Shown here: one piece after another, positions 37,041-45,882 of the stretch
Numbering within the stretch: position 1 is the first letter of the stretch
Layout: each line of letters begins with the position of its first letter
Assembly (NCBI RefSeq): GCF_015751045.1
Contig: NZ_BNJW01000006.1
Location: 62,001 to 126,000, forward strand
Direction of reading: 5' to 3'
Source: Enterococcus lactis
GTDB taxonomy: Bacteria > Bacillota > Bacilli > Lactobacillales > Enterococcaceae
Length of the DNA: 64,000 bases
The notes under the pieces: model-generated
What the model was told of the DNA's origin: nothing
Databases searched by the model: none
What the model saw: only the letters and a program-made list of their open reading frames with translations
Position numbers and translations under genes: made by a program

Positions 37041-38084
37041 CTAAAGTTTGATCAGCCAAATAAATAGTAAAGCCATCACTGTTTGGAGAAGCCCGACAGC
37101 CAATCCGTAAGATAAGAAACGTGTACCTTCTTTCATGAATTTTGCAAAGTCTAAACGCAGCCCAATTGCCGCTAAAGCAGTGATCTCAAACCAGCTACTG
37201 ATAAAATGTGCCGATTGGTCAATAACTACAGGTAAAGAAAACAAACTGTTGACCAAACAAAAGATTACAAACCCTAATACATACCAAGGAAGCGGTAATT
37301 TTCGTTTTTTCTGCGTATTAGTCGGTGTTTTAAACAGAGCTGGTTGTTTCTTGCGCATGAATTTTTCAAACAAATAGACAACAACAACAAGCATCATGAT
37401 ACGTAGAATCTTAAACAACATGGCAAATTCGACAACAGAACTGTCAAGCAAACTTGCACCAGCGACTACTTGACCCACAGATTGGAGTGTGCCACCTAAA
37501 AGTGCGCTTTTTTCAATGAGATTTCCGCCGAATAGCTGTAATCCAAGAAAAGGGAGGGTCAACATCATCACAGTACCTAGTAGATTGACCAGTGTGATGA
37601 TCTGTCCTTTTTCTTCCTCTTTTGCATGGATGGAAGGGGCGATCGAAGCAATAGCAGAAGAACCACAAACAGCGTTTCCTCCAGCCATCATCAAAGAAGA
37701 AGTATCGCTGAATTGCAGTTTCTTACCAATCAAGTAAGCACCGATGATAGTGATTGACATCTGTAGTAACACAAAAACAATTCCTTTTACACCAATTTGA
37801 GCAATCGTTTGAGCGGTGACAGTTGCACCTAGTAAAAAAACAGAGAATTCCAATAGTTTGCTTTCAGCGAATTTTGTGCCGATTGCTAGAACAGGCTGTT
37901 TAAAAAAAGTATTTCCTAATAAAATACCCAATAAAATAGCAATAGTCGCTCCACCTAACTGTGGTAGATAAATAGCAAGAAGCCGGCTGACGGCAGCAAT
38001 GGCAAAAGAAAGCAGTAACCCGGGCAAAATCTCGCGGACCGCTGAATCCTTTACAGATTTTATTGGATGTGACAATGATTTCAT
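37041..38084 (-). CDS. YeiH/UPF0324 family putative sulfate exporter
   Basis: 347-aa membrane protein with about ten helices in the PSE (putative sulfate exporter) family. Conserved features: [43 protein letters not shown] and the final [17 protein letters not shown]. The GNAVCGSSA block is the family hallmark. A longer frame begins at TTG 38105, but AAAGGAACC nine bases before the ATG at 38084 supports the shorter start. Transport activity is predicted from family and has not been shown for this group in enterococci to my knowledge. Confidence 0.87.
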   Translation of the reverse strand: MKSLSHPIKSVKDSAVREILPGLLLSFAIAAVSRLLAIYLPQLGGATIAILLGILLGNTFFKQPVLAIGTKFAESKLLEFSVFLLGATVTAQTIAQIGVKGIVFVLLQMSITIIGAYLIGKKLQFSDTSSLMMAGGNAVCGSSAIASIAPSIHAKEEEKGQIITLVNLLGTVMMLTLPFLGLQLFGGNLIEKSALLGGTLQSVGQVVAGASLLDSSVVEFAMLFKILRIMMLVVVVYLFEKFMRKKQPALFKTPTNTQKKRKLPLPWYVLGFVIFCLVNSLFSLPVVIDQSAHFISSWFEITALAAIGLRLDFAKFMKEGTRFLSYGLAVGLLQTVMALLFIWLIKL

Positions 38085-38165
38085 TTGATTGGTTCCTTTC
38101 GTCAATAAATACTAAAAGCATACTCGAACATAGTAGCACTAAACCAGTATTTTGACAAAAGAATA

Positions 38166-38568
38166 AGAGGCCGTGACAAAAGTCTTGTCACAACCTCTTG
38201 TTTCGAATAAACGGTGTTCAAAAGCCTGCATCTGCGGTAATAAGCCCAACCAATTCAAAAACATGAGAAGCTGTTTTTGATTGGCTGTTCTTATTGCTTG
38301 ATGCAGGGCAGCTTTTTCACGACCTCTTCACTAAACGGTGTTCAATCAGCTGACCCTCGGTATTAGCTCAACAAACGGCAAAATATGAGGAACTATTTTT
38401 CCGTTTGTTGAGCTAATACTCAGGTCAAAACGCTGATTTCACAACCTCTGATACACGGTGTTCCAGAAGTAGCTTCTTCGGAAATAAGCCGAAATGTTAC
38501 AAAAATTTGAGAAGCAATTTTCGTAAATTCCTTCTTATTTCTTGAAGCTGACCACTTCTGTCACAGCC
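38166..38568 (+). repeat. EFAR-like repeat array: short hairpin plus three long-hairpin units
   Basis: A short hairpin (38166-38199) is followed by unit e (38212-38328), unit f (38336-38449) and unit g (38456-38568). All start CGGTGTTC and have a central TGAG(A/G)A; e and f end CACRACCTCT and g ends TCACAG. Stems differ: e pairs AAAAGC.. and TGCATC/GATGCA, f pairs AATCAGC/GCTGATT plus an 18-bp inner stem starting TATTAGC, g pairs CAGAAGT/ACTTCTG and AGCTTC/GAAGCT. An internal CGG is kept in all. No protein-coding potential is seen in this 495-bp intergenic region. Confidence 0.9.
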
Positions 38569-38579
38569 AATCGAATCAA

Positions 38580-39548
38580 TTATGAAGGGATTTTTTTAGA
38601 AACAAATTTTCCATGTTTGCTATGTTCTTTAGTTAAGAAACGTACGTAATGAGCAAGCACGTAGAAGACAACTACACTTGCAAACAGACATTCCGCAATT
38701 TTTAAGAAATCTAATACGCTACTATAAATACCTAAACTGTTGAAGTAATGAACAGTAGTAAATAGAGCTGTTGCAGAGATAACAAGTGGGAATGTAAAGG
38801 CTGCGTAGCTTGGATAAAAACGAAGCTTGAACAAGCGTGGCAGCATAGACAGCACAACGAAATACAATACTTGAGATAAAACGAACAACGCTACGACAAG
38901 ATAAAAGTTAGGTTCTGCAAAGTTTTTCAGGTAACCTGTCAGGCAAAGAGAACCAGGTGCTGCAACGATCGTAATCAGCGGACGTGTCGGATGAGCCATA
39001 TTTCTTACGAAAAAGACGCGTTTGATGATGATTGGCAATAAGAACGCATAGCAGACCAATGAAATCCAAAAGAAGATTTTTCCAATAAGTGGGAAGAAGT
39101 TCCCAGCAGTTACAGTGATGACCCCAAACCCAACATAAATGATAAACCAGCTTGGATAAATTGCTTCAATAGAAAGATCAGCTTTGATGACATGGTGATA
39201 ATTGAAATAAAAGACCAGTATCACTTGGAAAATAACTGCGCACAACCAAATGAATTTGACAATCGGTACAATACTTTCATATGAAACAAAATAAGTACAA
39301 ATAACCATGAGTGACATCGTAAAAGTTGGTGAAACGGAGGCGATGATCGGATCATGCAACGTTTGTTTCGTATGCTCAAATAAGATAAACAATTTAACAA
39401 AAATGAATATCATAAGAATCATTGAGATACCGCCAGTTAGATTGCCTAAAGCGACATGGTGATAGTCTTTAAACAGATTTCCAAGGGAAGCTAACCCAAG
39501 GATCAACCCGCAGATTGGGATCGGAATAATTTTCAAAAAGTTCTTCAT
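38580..39548 (-). CDS. TDT-family transporter (TehA / malate-permease-like)
   Basis: 322-aa integral membrane protein with about ten helices in the tellurite-resistance/dicarboxylate transporter family. Family-typical stretches are IPICGLILGLASLGNLF at the N-terminus, PTRPLITIVAAPGSLCLTGYL in the middle and SYAAFTFPLVISATAL near the end. Characterised members conduct small anions such as malate, sulfite or halides. It is divergent from a LysR regulator, which probably controls it. Substrate unknown. Confidence 0.86.
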   Translation of the reverse strand: MKNFLKIIPIPICGLILGLASLGNLFKDYHHVALGNLTGGISMILMIFIFVKLFILFEHTKQTLHDPIIASVSPTFTMSLMVICTYFVSYESIVPIVKFIWLCAVIFQVILVFYFNYHHVIKADLSIEAIYPSWFIIYVGFGVITVTAGNFFPLIGKIFFWISLVCYAFLLPIIIKRVFFVRNMAHPTRPLITIVAAPGSLCLTGYLKNFAEPNFYLVVALFVLSQVLYFVVLSMLPRLFKLRFYPSYAAFTFPLVISATALFTTVHYFNSLGIYSSVLDFLKIAECLFASVVVFYVLAHYVRFLTKEHSKHGKFVSKKIPS

Positions 39549-39780
39549 ATATATATTCTCCTTTTTATTTAATAGATTTTAGTACCAAGATGAACGAATA
39601 CATTGTAAAATGAATAGGTCTGTATGATTACGAGCAAAGCAGACAGCTGATTGTCTTGTCTGAGTTACTAGTTGGATCAGCAACTGTTTTGTTGTACATT
39701 TCTATTATAGATGGTTTTTTGTATATTTAAATCAAATAGTTTTTATAGTAATTATCATAAAAAGTTATGGAAGTGGTGCC

Positions 39781-40623
39781 ATGTTTAAGTTATTAACGAC
39801 TTTTCGAGCAGTATATGAAACAAGAAATTTTTCTAGAGCAGCAGAAGTACTGTTTTTATCTCAGCCAGCCGTCTCGAATCAAATCAAACAATTAGAGCGG
39901 GAGTTGAATATTGATCTTTTTCAGCGTAATGGCAGAAAAGAGATGCTTCCAACTAAGCAAGCCGATTTATTATACGAGCGGACGCTGGTTTTATTAGAAG
40001 AATGGGAAGAGACCCAGCAAAAATTGCTCAATGAACAAAATGAAGAAGAAGTATGTCGGATCGTTGCTTCCCACACATTTGCTGTCTATCTTTTGCCTCA
40101 GTTGATGAAACATCTGATCAAAAGGTTTCCTAAAGTGCATTTTGAGATCGAGATCGCGAATTCACATGAATCATTAGAACAAGTAGCGAAACATGAATCC
40201 GATTTTGGTTTTATCGAAAAGCCATTAGAGACTTCCGGCGTACAAAGGTACTCTTTGATGGAAGACCAGCTAGTCATTGCTGGGGACCCAAAAAGTAAAT
40301 TGTGGCTTGTAAGAGAAGCAAATTCTGGCGTTTTTCATTACACACAACGTTATTTTGAAGAAATGAACATCCAAGATAAGAAAATGATCGTGAAAAGCAA
40401 TGATGTGATCGTTGCGTTGCTGAAGGAAGGCATCGGACGCTCGATTTTATCTAAGCGCTCTGTGCCAAAAGACGTGCCAATGATTCCGTTGAATTTCCAT
40501 CGGTATTTTTATTTCATCCAACGAACCAATCTGGTTTCTGATCAGCTGTTAGAGATTGCTGAAGAGATCCTTCGATACAATGAAAGCACAGAAACTTCTC
40601 ACAGCGAGGAGAATCTCAGCTGA
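39781..40623 (+). CDS. LysR-family transcriptional regulator
   Basis: 280-aa regulator. The N-terminal winged helix (about 1-60) shows FRAVYETRNFSRAAEVLFLSQPAVSNQIKQLERELNI, the LysR signature; residues 90-270 form the periplasmic-binding-like effector domain. It is transcribed away from the TDT transporter with a 232-bp shared upstream region rich in AT half-sites such as ATAGTAATTAT, the classic layout for autoregulation and control of the neighbour. The inducer is unknown. Confidence 0.9.
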   Translation: MFKLLTTFRAVYETRNFSRAAEVLFLSQPAVSNQIKQLERELNIDLFQRNGRKEMLPTKQADLLYERTLVLLEEWEETQQKLLNEQNEEEVCRIVASHTFAVYLLPQLMKHLIKRFPKVHFEIEIANSHESLEQVAKHESDFGFIEKPLETSGVQRYSLMEDQLVIAGDPKSKLWLVREANSGVFHYTQRYFEEMNIQDKKMIVKSNDVIVALLKEGIGRSILSKRSVPKDVPMIPLNFHRYFYFIQRTNLVSDQLLEIAEEILRYNESTETSHSEENLS

Positions 40624-40751
40624 TAGATAATTGCATGTATCAAAAAAAGTTCTATGATACACTAAAGATAAGCAGTAGGCTTTTGCCCTTCGTTTGCTCA
40701 AGCAGCTGCACAAACGGAAAGTTAATTTTTCCCAAATGTCTGTGGAAAGAC

Positions 40752-40780
40752 TTTCCATTATCTAACTGGACCGCTATAAT
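40752..40780 (+). promoter_or_regulatory. Probable promoter of the rodA/ftsW gene
   Basis: TATAAT at 40775-40780, with a weak -35 TTCCAT 17 bp upstream. The 190-bp region before the gene also holds the inverted repeat GTATCA...TGATAC (40639-40663) and CGTTTG...CAAACG (40690-40715), of unknown role. Confidence 0.5.
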
Positions 40781-40816
40781 AATCAGCAGTATGGTTTTTA
40801 AGAAAAGGGATGAAAC

Positions 40817-42004
40817 ATGGAAAAAAAATTAAAAGCTTCGAACGATAATCGTATTGATTATGGCGTGATTTTACCAGTCTTTCTGTTATGTTTGATTGGT
40901 CTGCTCTCATTATATGTAGCACTTAGCCATGATCCGAACAATCCAGCAGTCTTGAAAGGCGTAGGGATGCAAGTTGTCTGGTATTTAGTTGGGGCGGCAG
41001 CAATCGTTGTCATCATGCATTTGAATTCCAAATGGATTTGGAAACTGACTCCTTACCTTTATGGCTTGGGGTTAGTAGTAATGGGACTCTTACTGGAATT
41101 CTATGACAAGAATTTAGCCGATTCTACAGGTTCTAAAAACTGGTTCCGATTCGGTGCGTTCACCTTCCAGCCAGCAGAGCTAATGAAGATCGCGTATATC
41201 TTGATGATGGCGCTGATCGTGACCAAACATAATACGCAAGTAAAAGAACGGACGATGAAATCGGACTTTTGGCTGATTGGGAAGCTCTTGATCGTGACGA
41301 TACCGGTTTTAGCGTTGATCATGGCCCAAGATGACTTTGGGACGATGCTCGTCTTCCTTGCGATCTTCGGCGGGATATTCTTGATGTCTGGGATCTCTTG
41401 GCGTATTATCGCCCCTGTAGTGATCTTAGCAGTAGTCGTTGGTGCAGGAACGATTTTCTTAGTGACGACTGAAGGCGGAAGAGACTTGCTTTACAAAGTT
41501 GGTTTCAAATCTTATCAATTTGCACGTATTGATTCATGGCTGGATCCTTTCCATGATACGTCTGGGATGAGTTATCAGCCGGCACAAGGACTTTTGGCAA
41601 TCGGCACCGGTGGCTTGTTTGGTAAAGGATTCAATGTAAGCAATATTTATGTGCCTGTTCGTGAGTCCGATATGATTTTTACCGTTATCGGTGAAAACTT
41701 CGGCTTTATCGGTGGTGCATTCGTCATTTTCTTGTATTTTATTTTGATTTATCGTATGATTCGGGTGTGTTTCGATACGAATAATGAATTTTACGCCTAT
41801 ATCGCAAGCGGTTTGATCATGATGCTGCTGTTCCATGTCTTTGAGAACATTGGAGCAAATATCGGATTACTTCCTTTAACAGGGATCCCATTGCCTTTCA
41901 TTAGCCAAGGAGGATCTTCGATTTTAGGGAACATGATCGGTATCGGGTTGATATTATCGATGAGATACCAAAATGAAGCACCTGCAAGATCTTCAAGGAG
42001 GTAA
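40817..42004 (+). CDS. rodA: SEDS-family peptidoglycan polymerase (RodA/FtsW type)
   Basis: 395-aa polytopic membrane protein of the shape, elongation, division and sporulation family, which polymerises lipid II with a partner class B PBP. About ten helices; the catalytic Asp lies in the large loop sequence RIDSWLDPFHD, and FGFIGGAFVIFLYFILIYR and LPLTGIPLPFISQGGSS are the conserved C-terminal SEDS motifs. The GLFGKGFNVSNIYVPVRESDMIFTVIGENFG loop fits RodA more than FtsW, but there is no adjacent PBP to confirm it. Confidence 0.88.
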   Translation: MEKKLKASNDNRIDYGVILPVFLLCLIGLLSLYVALSHDPNNPAVLKGVGMQVVWYLVGAAAIVVIMHLNSKWIWKLTPYLYGLGLVVMGLLLEFYDKNLADSTGSKNWFRFGAFTFQPAELMKIAYILMMALIVTKHNTQVKERTMKSDFWLIGKLLIVTIPVLALIMAQDDFGTMLVFLAIFGGIFLMSGISWRIIAPVVILAVVVGAGTIFLVTTEGGRDLLYKVGFKSYQFARIDSWLDPFHDTSGMSYQPAQGLLAIGTGGLFGKGFNVSNIYVPVRESDMIFTVIGENFGFIGGAFVIFLYFILIYRMIRVCFDTNNEFYAYIASGLIMMLLFHVFENIGANIGLLPLTGIPLPFISQGGSSILGNMIGIGLILSMRYQNEAPARSSRR

Positions 42005-42009
42005 GAAAA

Positions 42010-42366
42010 TTGTACACCTTTTACTGGTACCCGAAATGTTCAACATGCAAAAAAGCCAAAGCGTGGTTAGACCAGCATGGCGTTAGTTATCAAACTGTTG
42101 ATATGATCAAAGAAGTACCGAAGGCCTCAACGATTGAGACTTGGCTAGAAACGAGTCAAGTACCAATCCGTCGCCTGTTCAACACAAGCGGGATGAAATA
42201 TCGGGAACTTGGACTGAAAGATCAAGTAGGCGAGTTTACGGCTTCAAAAGCAAGCCAAGTCTTATCGACAGATGGCATGCTGATCAAGCGGCCGCTGATC
42301 GTGCAAGAGGACCAGCTTGTTGCAATTGGATTCAATGAAAAAATTTATGAAGGAGAACTGATATAA
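42010..42366 (+). CDS. ArsC/Spx-family thioredoxin-fold protein (YusI-like)
   Basis: 118-aa protein with a redox CxxC motif in YPKCSTCKKAKAWLD and the family's RRLFNTSGMKYRELGLKD and LIKRPLIV (cis-Pro) segments. It belongs to the arsenate reductase-like/Spx superfamily but lacks the RNA-polymerase-binding features of Spx, so it is more like B. subtilis YusI, which also neighbours gcvH. The start is TTG at 42010, decided by AGGAGG eight bases before it. It lies 5 bp after rodA and 1 bp before the GcvH-like gene. Confidence 0.87.
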   Translation: MYTFYWYPKCSTCKKAKAWLDQHGVSYQTVDMIKEVPKASTIETWLETSQVPIRRLFNTSGMKYRELGLKDQVGEFTASKASQVLSTDGMLIKRPLIVQEDQLVAIGFNEKIYEGELI

Positions 42367-42367
42367 A

Positions 42368-42706
42368 ATGGCAGGCAAACATTTGAAGAAAAAGGACAAC
42401 CTTTGGATCTTATTTAATGGAAAAGAATACTGTGTTGGTTTGACAAATGAAGCGCAAGAAGAACTCGGAGACATCACGTTTGCCAATTTGCCAAAAGCAG
42501 GACAATCGCTAAAAAAAGATGAACCTCTGATCGAAGTCGAAGCGGAAAAAGCTGTCAATGAATTTGCTAGCCCGCTAACGGGTACAGTTTCTTCTGTGAA
42601 TGATAAAATCGGTGAAGATATCAATATCTTGAATGATTCAGATGAAATGAATGCGTGGATCTTAAGTTTCAAAGATGTTGATCCAAAAGAATTTGACGAA
42701 TTATAA
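42368..42706 (+). CDS. gcvH: GcvH-like lipoyl carrier protein
   Basis: 112-aa lipoyl-domain protein. The modified Lys is in EVEAEKAVNEFASPLTGTV, followed by the conserved Gly turn. Organisms without the glycine cleavage complex often keep a GcvH-like protein as an intermediate carrier for lipoate transfer to other dehydrogenases, or in ADP-ribosylation-linked systems. No gcvT or gcvP is visible here, so the relay role is more likely, by inference. The ATG is 1 bp after the ArsC-like stop, indicating translational coupling. Confidence 0.85.
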   Translation: MAGKHLKKKDNLWILFNGKEYCVGLTNEAQEELGDITFANLPKAGQSLKKDEPLIEVEAEKAVNEFASPLTGTVSSVNDKIGEDINILNDSDEMNAWILSFKDVDPKEFDEL

Positions 42707-42730
42707 AATCAGAAAATCACTTGAAAAAAG

Positions 42731-42759
42731 TTGACACTGATTCTTCCAGTTGCTATAAT
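42731..42759 (+). promoter_or_regulatory. Consensus promoter of the metNIQ operon
   Basis: TTGACA (42731-42736), exactly 17 bp, TATAAT (42754-42759). Confidence 0.92.
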
Positions 42760-42765
42760 CATAAG

Positions 42766-43066
42766 CAATCCTATATGAAACGAGAAAGCTTTGAAAAGAA
42801 GAGTACATGTCACGGACGTTTGAAGAGAGCCCTGTTTGCTGAAAATGGGTAACGAAAATGAGATGGAAGATGGTCTTAGAGCAGAGTAAGCGAGCGTAAG
42901 CAAACTTACTACGGGAGTGCCCGTTACAGCGCGACAGTATACGGAAAGAAGCTAAGTCCAAGTACTGGAAGAGGCTGTTATTGCGAAGTAACGGTAAATC
43001 AAGGTGGTAACACGGAAGTTCAAGCTTTCGTCCTTTTGCTTAAGGCAAGAGGGCGAAGGCTTTTTT
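42766..43066 (+). ncRNA. T-box leader (probably methionine-specific) upstream of metNIQ
   Basis: A 300-nt leader with stem I start AAGAAGAGTACATG, the conserved T-box AAGGTGGTAACACGGAAG (43001-43018) and a terminator hairpin AAGCTTTCGTCCTTTTGC (43022-43039) with GCAAGAGGGCGAAGGCTT ending in a T-run at 43066. Uncharged tRNA would stabilise the antiterminator and switch the operon on. Methionine specificity is inferred from the downstream genes and from AUG triplets in the specifier region (AATGAGATGGAAGATGG). Confidence 0.9.
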
Positions 43067-43100
43067 GTTTGAAAAATCATAAGAGAAAGATGTGAATGGC

Positions 43101-44135
43101 ATGTCATTAATCCAACTAACGAATGTCAAAAAGACATTCAATGGGAAAAACGGAAACATCCAAGCCGTCAATGACGTTTCACTAAACGTTGAAAAAGGGG
43201 ATATTTATGGAATCGTCGGCTATTCTGGCGCAGGAAAAAGTACATTAGTTCGACTCCTGAATGGACTTGAGCTTCCCACGAGCGGCGAAGTGATCGTAAA
43301 CGATCAAGATATCACAAAATTAAAAAACAAAGAATTACGTACATTCCGAAAGAAAATCGGTATGATCTTCCAGCATTTCAACCTGTTATGGTCAAGAACT
43401 GTACTTGAAAATATCCAGCTGCCGTTGGAATTAGCTGGTGTACCAAAGAGCAAACGAAAAGAACGAGCAGAAGAATTGTTGCGTTTAGTCGGGTTAGAAG
43501 GACGCGGACAAGCGTATCCTTCACAACTTTCCGGCGGACAGAAACAACGTGTCGGTATCGCACGAGCATTGGCAAATGATCCTGAGATCCTGCTTTGTGA
43601 TGAGGCTACGAGTGCATTGGACCCGCAAACAACAGAAGAAGTATTAGACTTATTGTTAGCAATCAATAAGAAATTGAATTTGACCATCGTCTTGATCACA
43701 CATGAAATGAATGTGATCCGCAAAATCTGCAACAAAGTCGCTGTGATGGAGTTGGGGAAAGTCGTAGAAGAAGGAGACGTGTTGACTGTCTTCAGACAAC
43801 CGAAAAAAGAAGTAACCAAACGTTTTGTACAACAAGACATCGAACCAGAAGCTGATTCGACAGAACTATTAGCTGAACTCATCAAAGAAAATCCAAGCGG
43901 CCGTTTGGCAACTTTGACCTTTAGCGAAAGAAATGCCAACGAGCCAGTCATTTCCCAAGCGATTCGACGCTATAACATTGATGTCAATGTCGTATACGGG
44001 AAAATCAAACAAGTAAAAGAAGGTTCCTTTGGTTCATTGACTGTCTTGATGACAGGTGAAACCAAAGAATTAGATCAAGCAGAAGTGTTCATTAAAGAAC
44101 AAGGAGTAGGAATTGAGGTGATCCATCGTGGATAA
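43101..44135 (+). CDS. metN: Methionine ABC transporter ATP-binding protein
   Basis: 344-aa ATPase of the MUT importer family. Walker A GYSGAGKST, Q-loop IFQHFNLLWSRTV, signature LSGGQKQRVGIARAL and Walker B LLCDEATSALDP are all intact. The C-terminal NIL domain (about 265-344, SGRLATLTFSERNANEPVISQAI) binds methionine and trans-inhibits the pump. ATG at 43101 is preferred over GTG 43092 on sequence of relatives; both have only weak ribosome sites. First gene after the T-box. Confidence 0.96.
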   Translation: MSLIQLTNVKKTFNGKNGNIQAVNDVSLNVEKGDIYGIVGYSGAGKSTLVRLLNGLELPTSGEVIVNDQDITKLKNKELRTFRKKIGMIFQHFNLLWSRTVLENIQLPLELAGVPKSKRKERAEELLRLVGLEGRGQAYPSQLSGGQKQRVGIARALANDPEILLCDEATSALDPQTTEEVLDLLLAINKKLNLTIVLITHEMNVIRKICNKVAVMELGKVVEEGDVLTVFRQPKKEVTKRFVQQDIEPEADSTELLAELIKENPSGRLATLTFSERNANEPVISQAIRRYNIDVNVVYGKIKQVKEGSFGSLTVLMTGETKELDQAEVFIKEQGVGIEVIHRG

Positions 44136-44814
44136 AAGCTTTTCAGAAACATATCTAGATTTTAAACAAATCAATCCGGAAACGATGAATCAGGCCATCC
44201 TTGATACACTATATATGACATTGATCTCAATGGTCTTAGTGACGATCATCGGATTAGTTTTGGGATTGATCCTTTACTCTATTGGACGCAAAAACAAACC
44301 GTATGCTCGAATCATTTACGGGATCGTATCGATCATCAGTAATATTTTCCGGTCAACACCATTTATGATTCTGATGGTTTTGATCATTCCATTTACTAAA
44401 GCAATCGTAGGCACTATGCTAGGTGCGCAAGCAGCCATTCCAGCTCTTGTTTTATCCGCGGCACCATTTTATGCCCGTCTAGTAGAGATTGCTTTTCGTG
44501 AAGTCAGCCCTGGCGTACTGGAAGCAGCAGATGCAATGGGAGCAAGTTACTGGGAAATCATCTGGAAGGTCTTGATACCTGAAAGTATTCCCGCGTTGAT
44601 TTCTGGATTAACAGTTACAACGATCTCGATGATCGGATTTACCGCCATGGCCGGAGCGATCGGCGCAGGTGGACTTGGAGGTCTTGCTTGGCAGGAAGGA
44701 TACCAACGTGGTAATCTGACAGTGACATTCGTTGCGACTTTAATTATTTTATTAATCGTATTTATCGTTCAAGGAATCGGTGATTTCTTAACTAAGAAAA
44801 CAGACAAAAGATAA
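44128..44814 (+). CDS. metI: Methionine ABC transporter permease
   Basis: 228-aa permease with five membrane helices and the EAA-type motif VLEAADAMGASYWEIIWKVLIPES that docks on MetN. GAGGLGGLAWQEGYQRG is the MetI-family signature. It begins with GTG overlapping the end of metN by 8 bp, implying translational coupling. Confidence 0.95.
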   Translation: MDKSFSETYLDFKQINPETMNQAILDTLYMTLISMVLVTIIGLVLGLILYSIGRKNKPYARIIYGIVSIISNIFRSTPFMILMVLIIPFTKAIVGTMLGAQAAIPALVLSAAPFYARLVEIAFREVSPGVLEAADAMGASYWEIIWKVLIPESIPALISGLTVTTISMIGFTAMAGAIGAGGLGGLAWQEGYQRGNLTVTFVATLIILLIVFIVQGIGDFLTKKTDKR

Positions 44815-44837
44815 TAGGATATAGGGGGATATAGGAT

Positions 44838-45686
44838 ATGAAAAAGAAGATTTTTGGATTAGCAGCAGCGCTTTTGCTGACTGTAGGATTAGCAGCATGC
44901 GGTAACAACAGCGACAGCAAAGATTCAGCAAATAAAGCAGACGACACGACATTGAAAGTCGGCGCTTCGCCGACACCGCACGCAGAGATTTTGGAACATG
45001 TGAAACCATTATTGAAAGATGAAGGAATCGCTCTTGAAATCGTCAAATTCGATGACTACGTTTTACCGAACCAATCTTTGGAAGAAGGCGATATCGATGC
45101 CAATTACTTCCAGCATATTCCTTATTTGAACAAAGAAATCAAAGAAAAAGGGTATGACTTTGTCAATGCCGGTGCTGTCCACATCGAACCAATGGGCTTG
45201 TACTCTAAAAAAGTCAAAGATGTTTCTGAACTAAAAGATGGTGCAACGATCATCACTTCGAATTCTGAATCAGACTGGGGACGCATCATCACGATTTTAC
45301 AAGATGATGGGCTAGTCAAAGTCAAAGATGGAGTAGATCTGGAAACAGCAACATTCGATGATATTGCAGAAAACCCTAAGAACTTGAAGTTCAACCATAC
45401 GATCGACCCATCACTTTTAGCTTCTACGTACCAAAATGATGAAGGTGACCTAGTCGCAATCAATGCAAACTTCGCTTATGGCGCAGGATTGAATCCATTA
45501 GAAGATGCCGTATTACTTGAAAAAGACAACTCTCCTTACGTGAATATCATTGCGACTCGCAAAGGTGATGAAGACAGTGACAAAATCAAAAAACTGATTG
45601 AAGTGCTTCACCGTAAAGAAGTCCAAGAATGGATCACAGACAAATGGGGCGGCTCTGTTAAACCAGTAAAGGCTGATGCAAAATAA
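44838..45686 (+). CDS. metQ: Methionine-binding lipoprotein
   Basis: 282-aa substrate-binding lipoprotein. Signal peptide with lipobox LAAC (Cys21) followed by a Ser/Asp/Lys linker; the mature domain has LKVGASPTPHAEILEHVKPLLK and NYFQHIPYLNKEIKEKG, typical of the NlpA/MetQ family. Tethered outside the membrane, it delivers methionine (L or D) to MetIN. GGGGGATATAGG precedes the ATG; a terminator follows. Confidence 0.95.
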   Translation: MKKKIFGLAAALLLTVGLAACGNNSDSKDSANKADDTTLKVGASPTPHAEILEHVKPLLKDEGIALEIVKFDDYVLPNQSLEEGDIDANYFQHIPYLNKEIKEKGYDFVNAGAVHIEPMGLYSKKVKDVSELKDGATIITSNSESDWGRIITILQDDGLVKVKDGVDLETATFDDIAENPKNLKFNHTIDPSLLASTYQNDEGDLVAINANFAYGAGLNPLEDAVLLEKDNSPYVNIIATRKGDEDSDKIKKLIEVLHRKEVQEWITDKWGGSVKPVKADAK

Positions 45687-45697
45687 GGAATGAAACA

Positions 45698-45746
45698 AAA
45701 AAGATGAGAAATAAGTCTGTAACGGCTTATTCCTCATCTTTTTTAT
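45698..45746 (+). terminator. Terminator after metQ
   Basis: AAAAGATGAGAAATAAG pairs with CTTATTCCTCATCTTTT, followed by T-run. Confidence 0.88.
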
Positions 45747-45818
45747 ACCTATTCTAATTTAGAAATCAAAATTGTTTAATAATCAATAAAAGATATTTGA
45801 TTTTAGTAAGGAAGATCA

Positions 45819-45847
45819 TTGCGCTTCATTCTCAATTAGTCTAAAAT
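45819..45847 (+). promoter_or_regulatory. Probable suf operon promoter
   Basis: TTGCGC, 17 bp, TAAAAT, 35 bp before sufC. No IscR/SufR-type palindrome is evident. Confidence 0.55.
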
Positions 45848-45882
45848 GAGTGAGAACGAAAGAGAATTTGGGGGTATAATGC

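Noticed and set aside
39549-39780. A riboswitch or small RNA between the TDT transporter and LysR genes
   Set aside because: Only AT-rich divergent promoter sequence with half-site-like motifs is visible; no conserved fold recognised.
42766-43066. SAM riboswitch upstream of metNIQ
   Set aside because: The conserved T-box sequence AAGGTGGTAACACGG and the antiterminator/terminator layout identify a tRNA-sensing leader.
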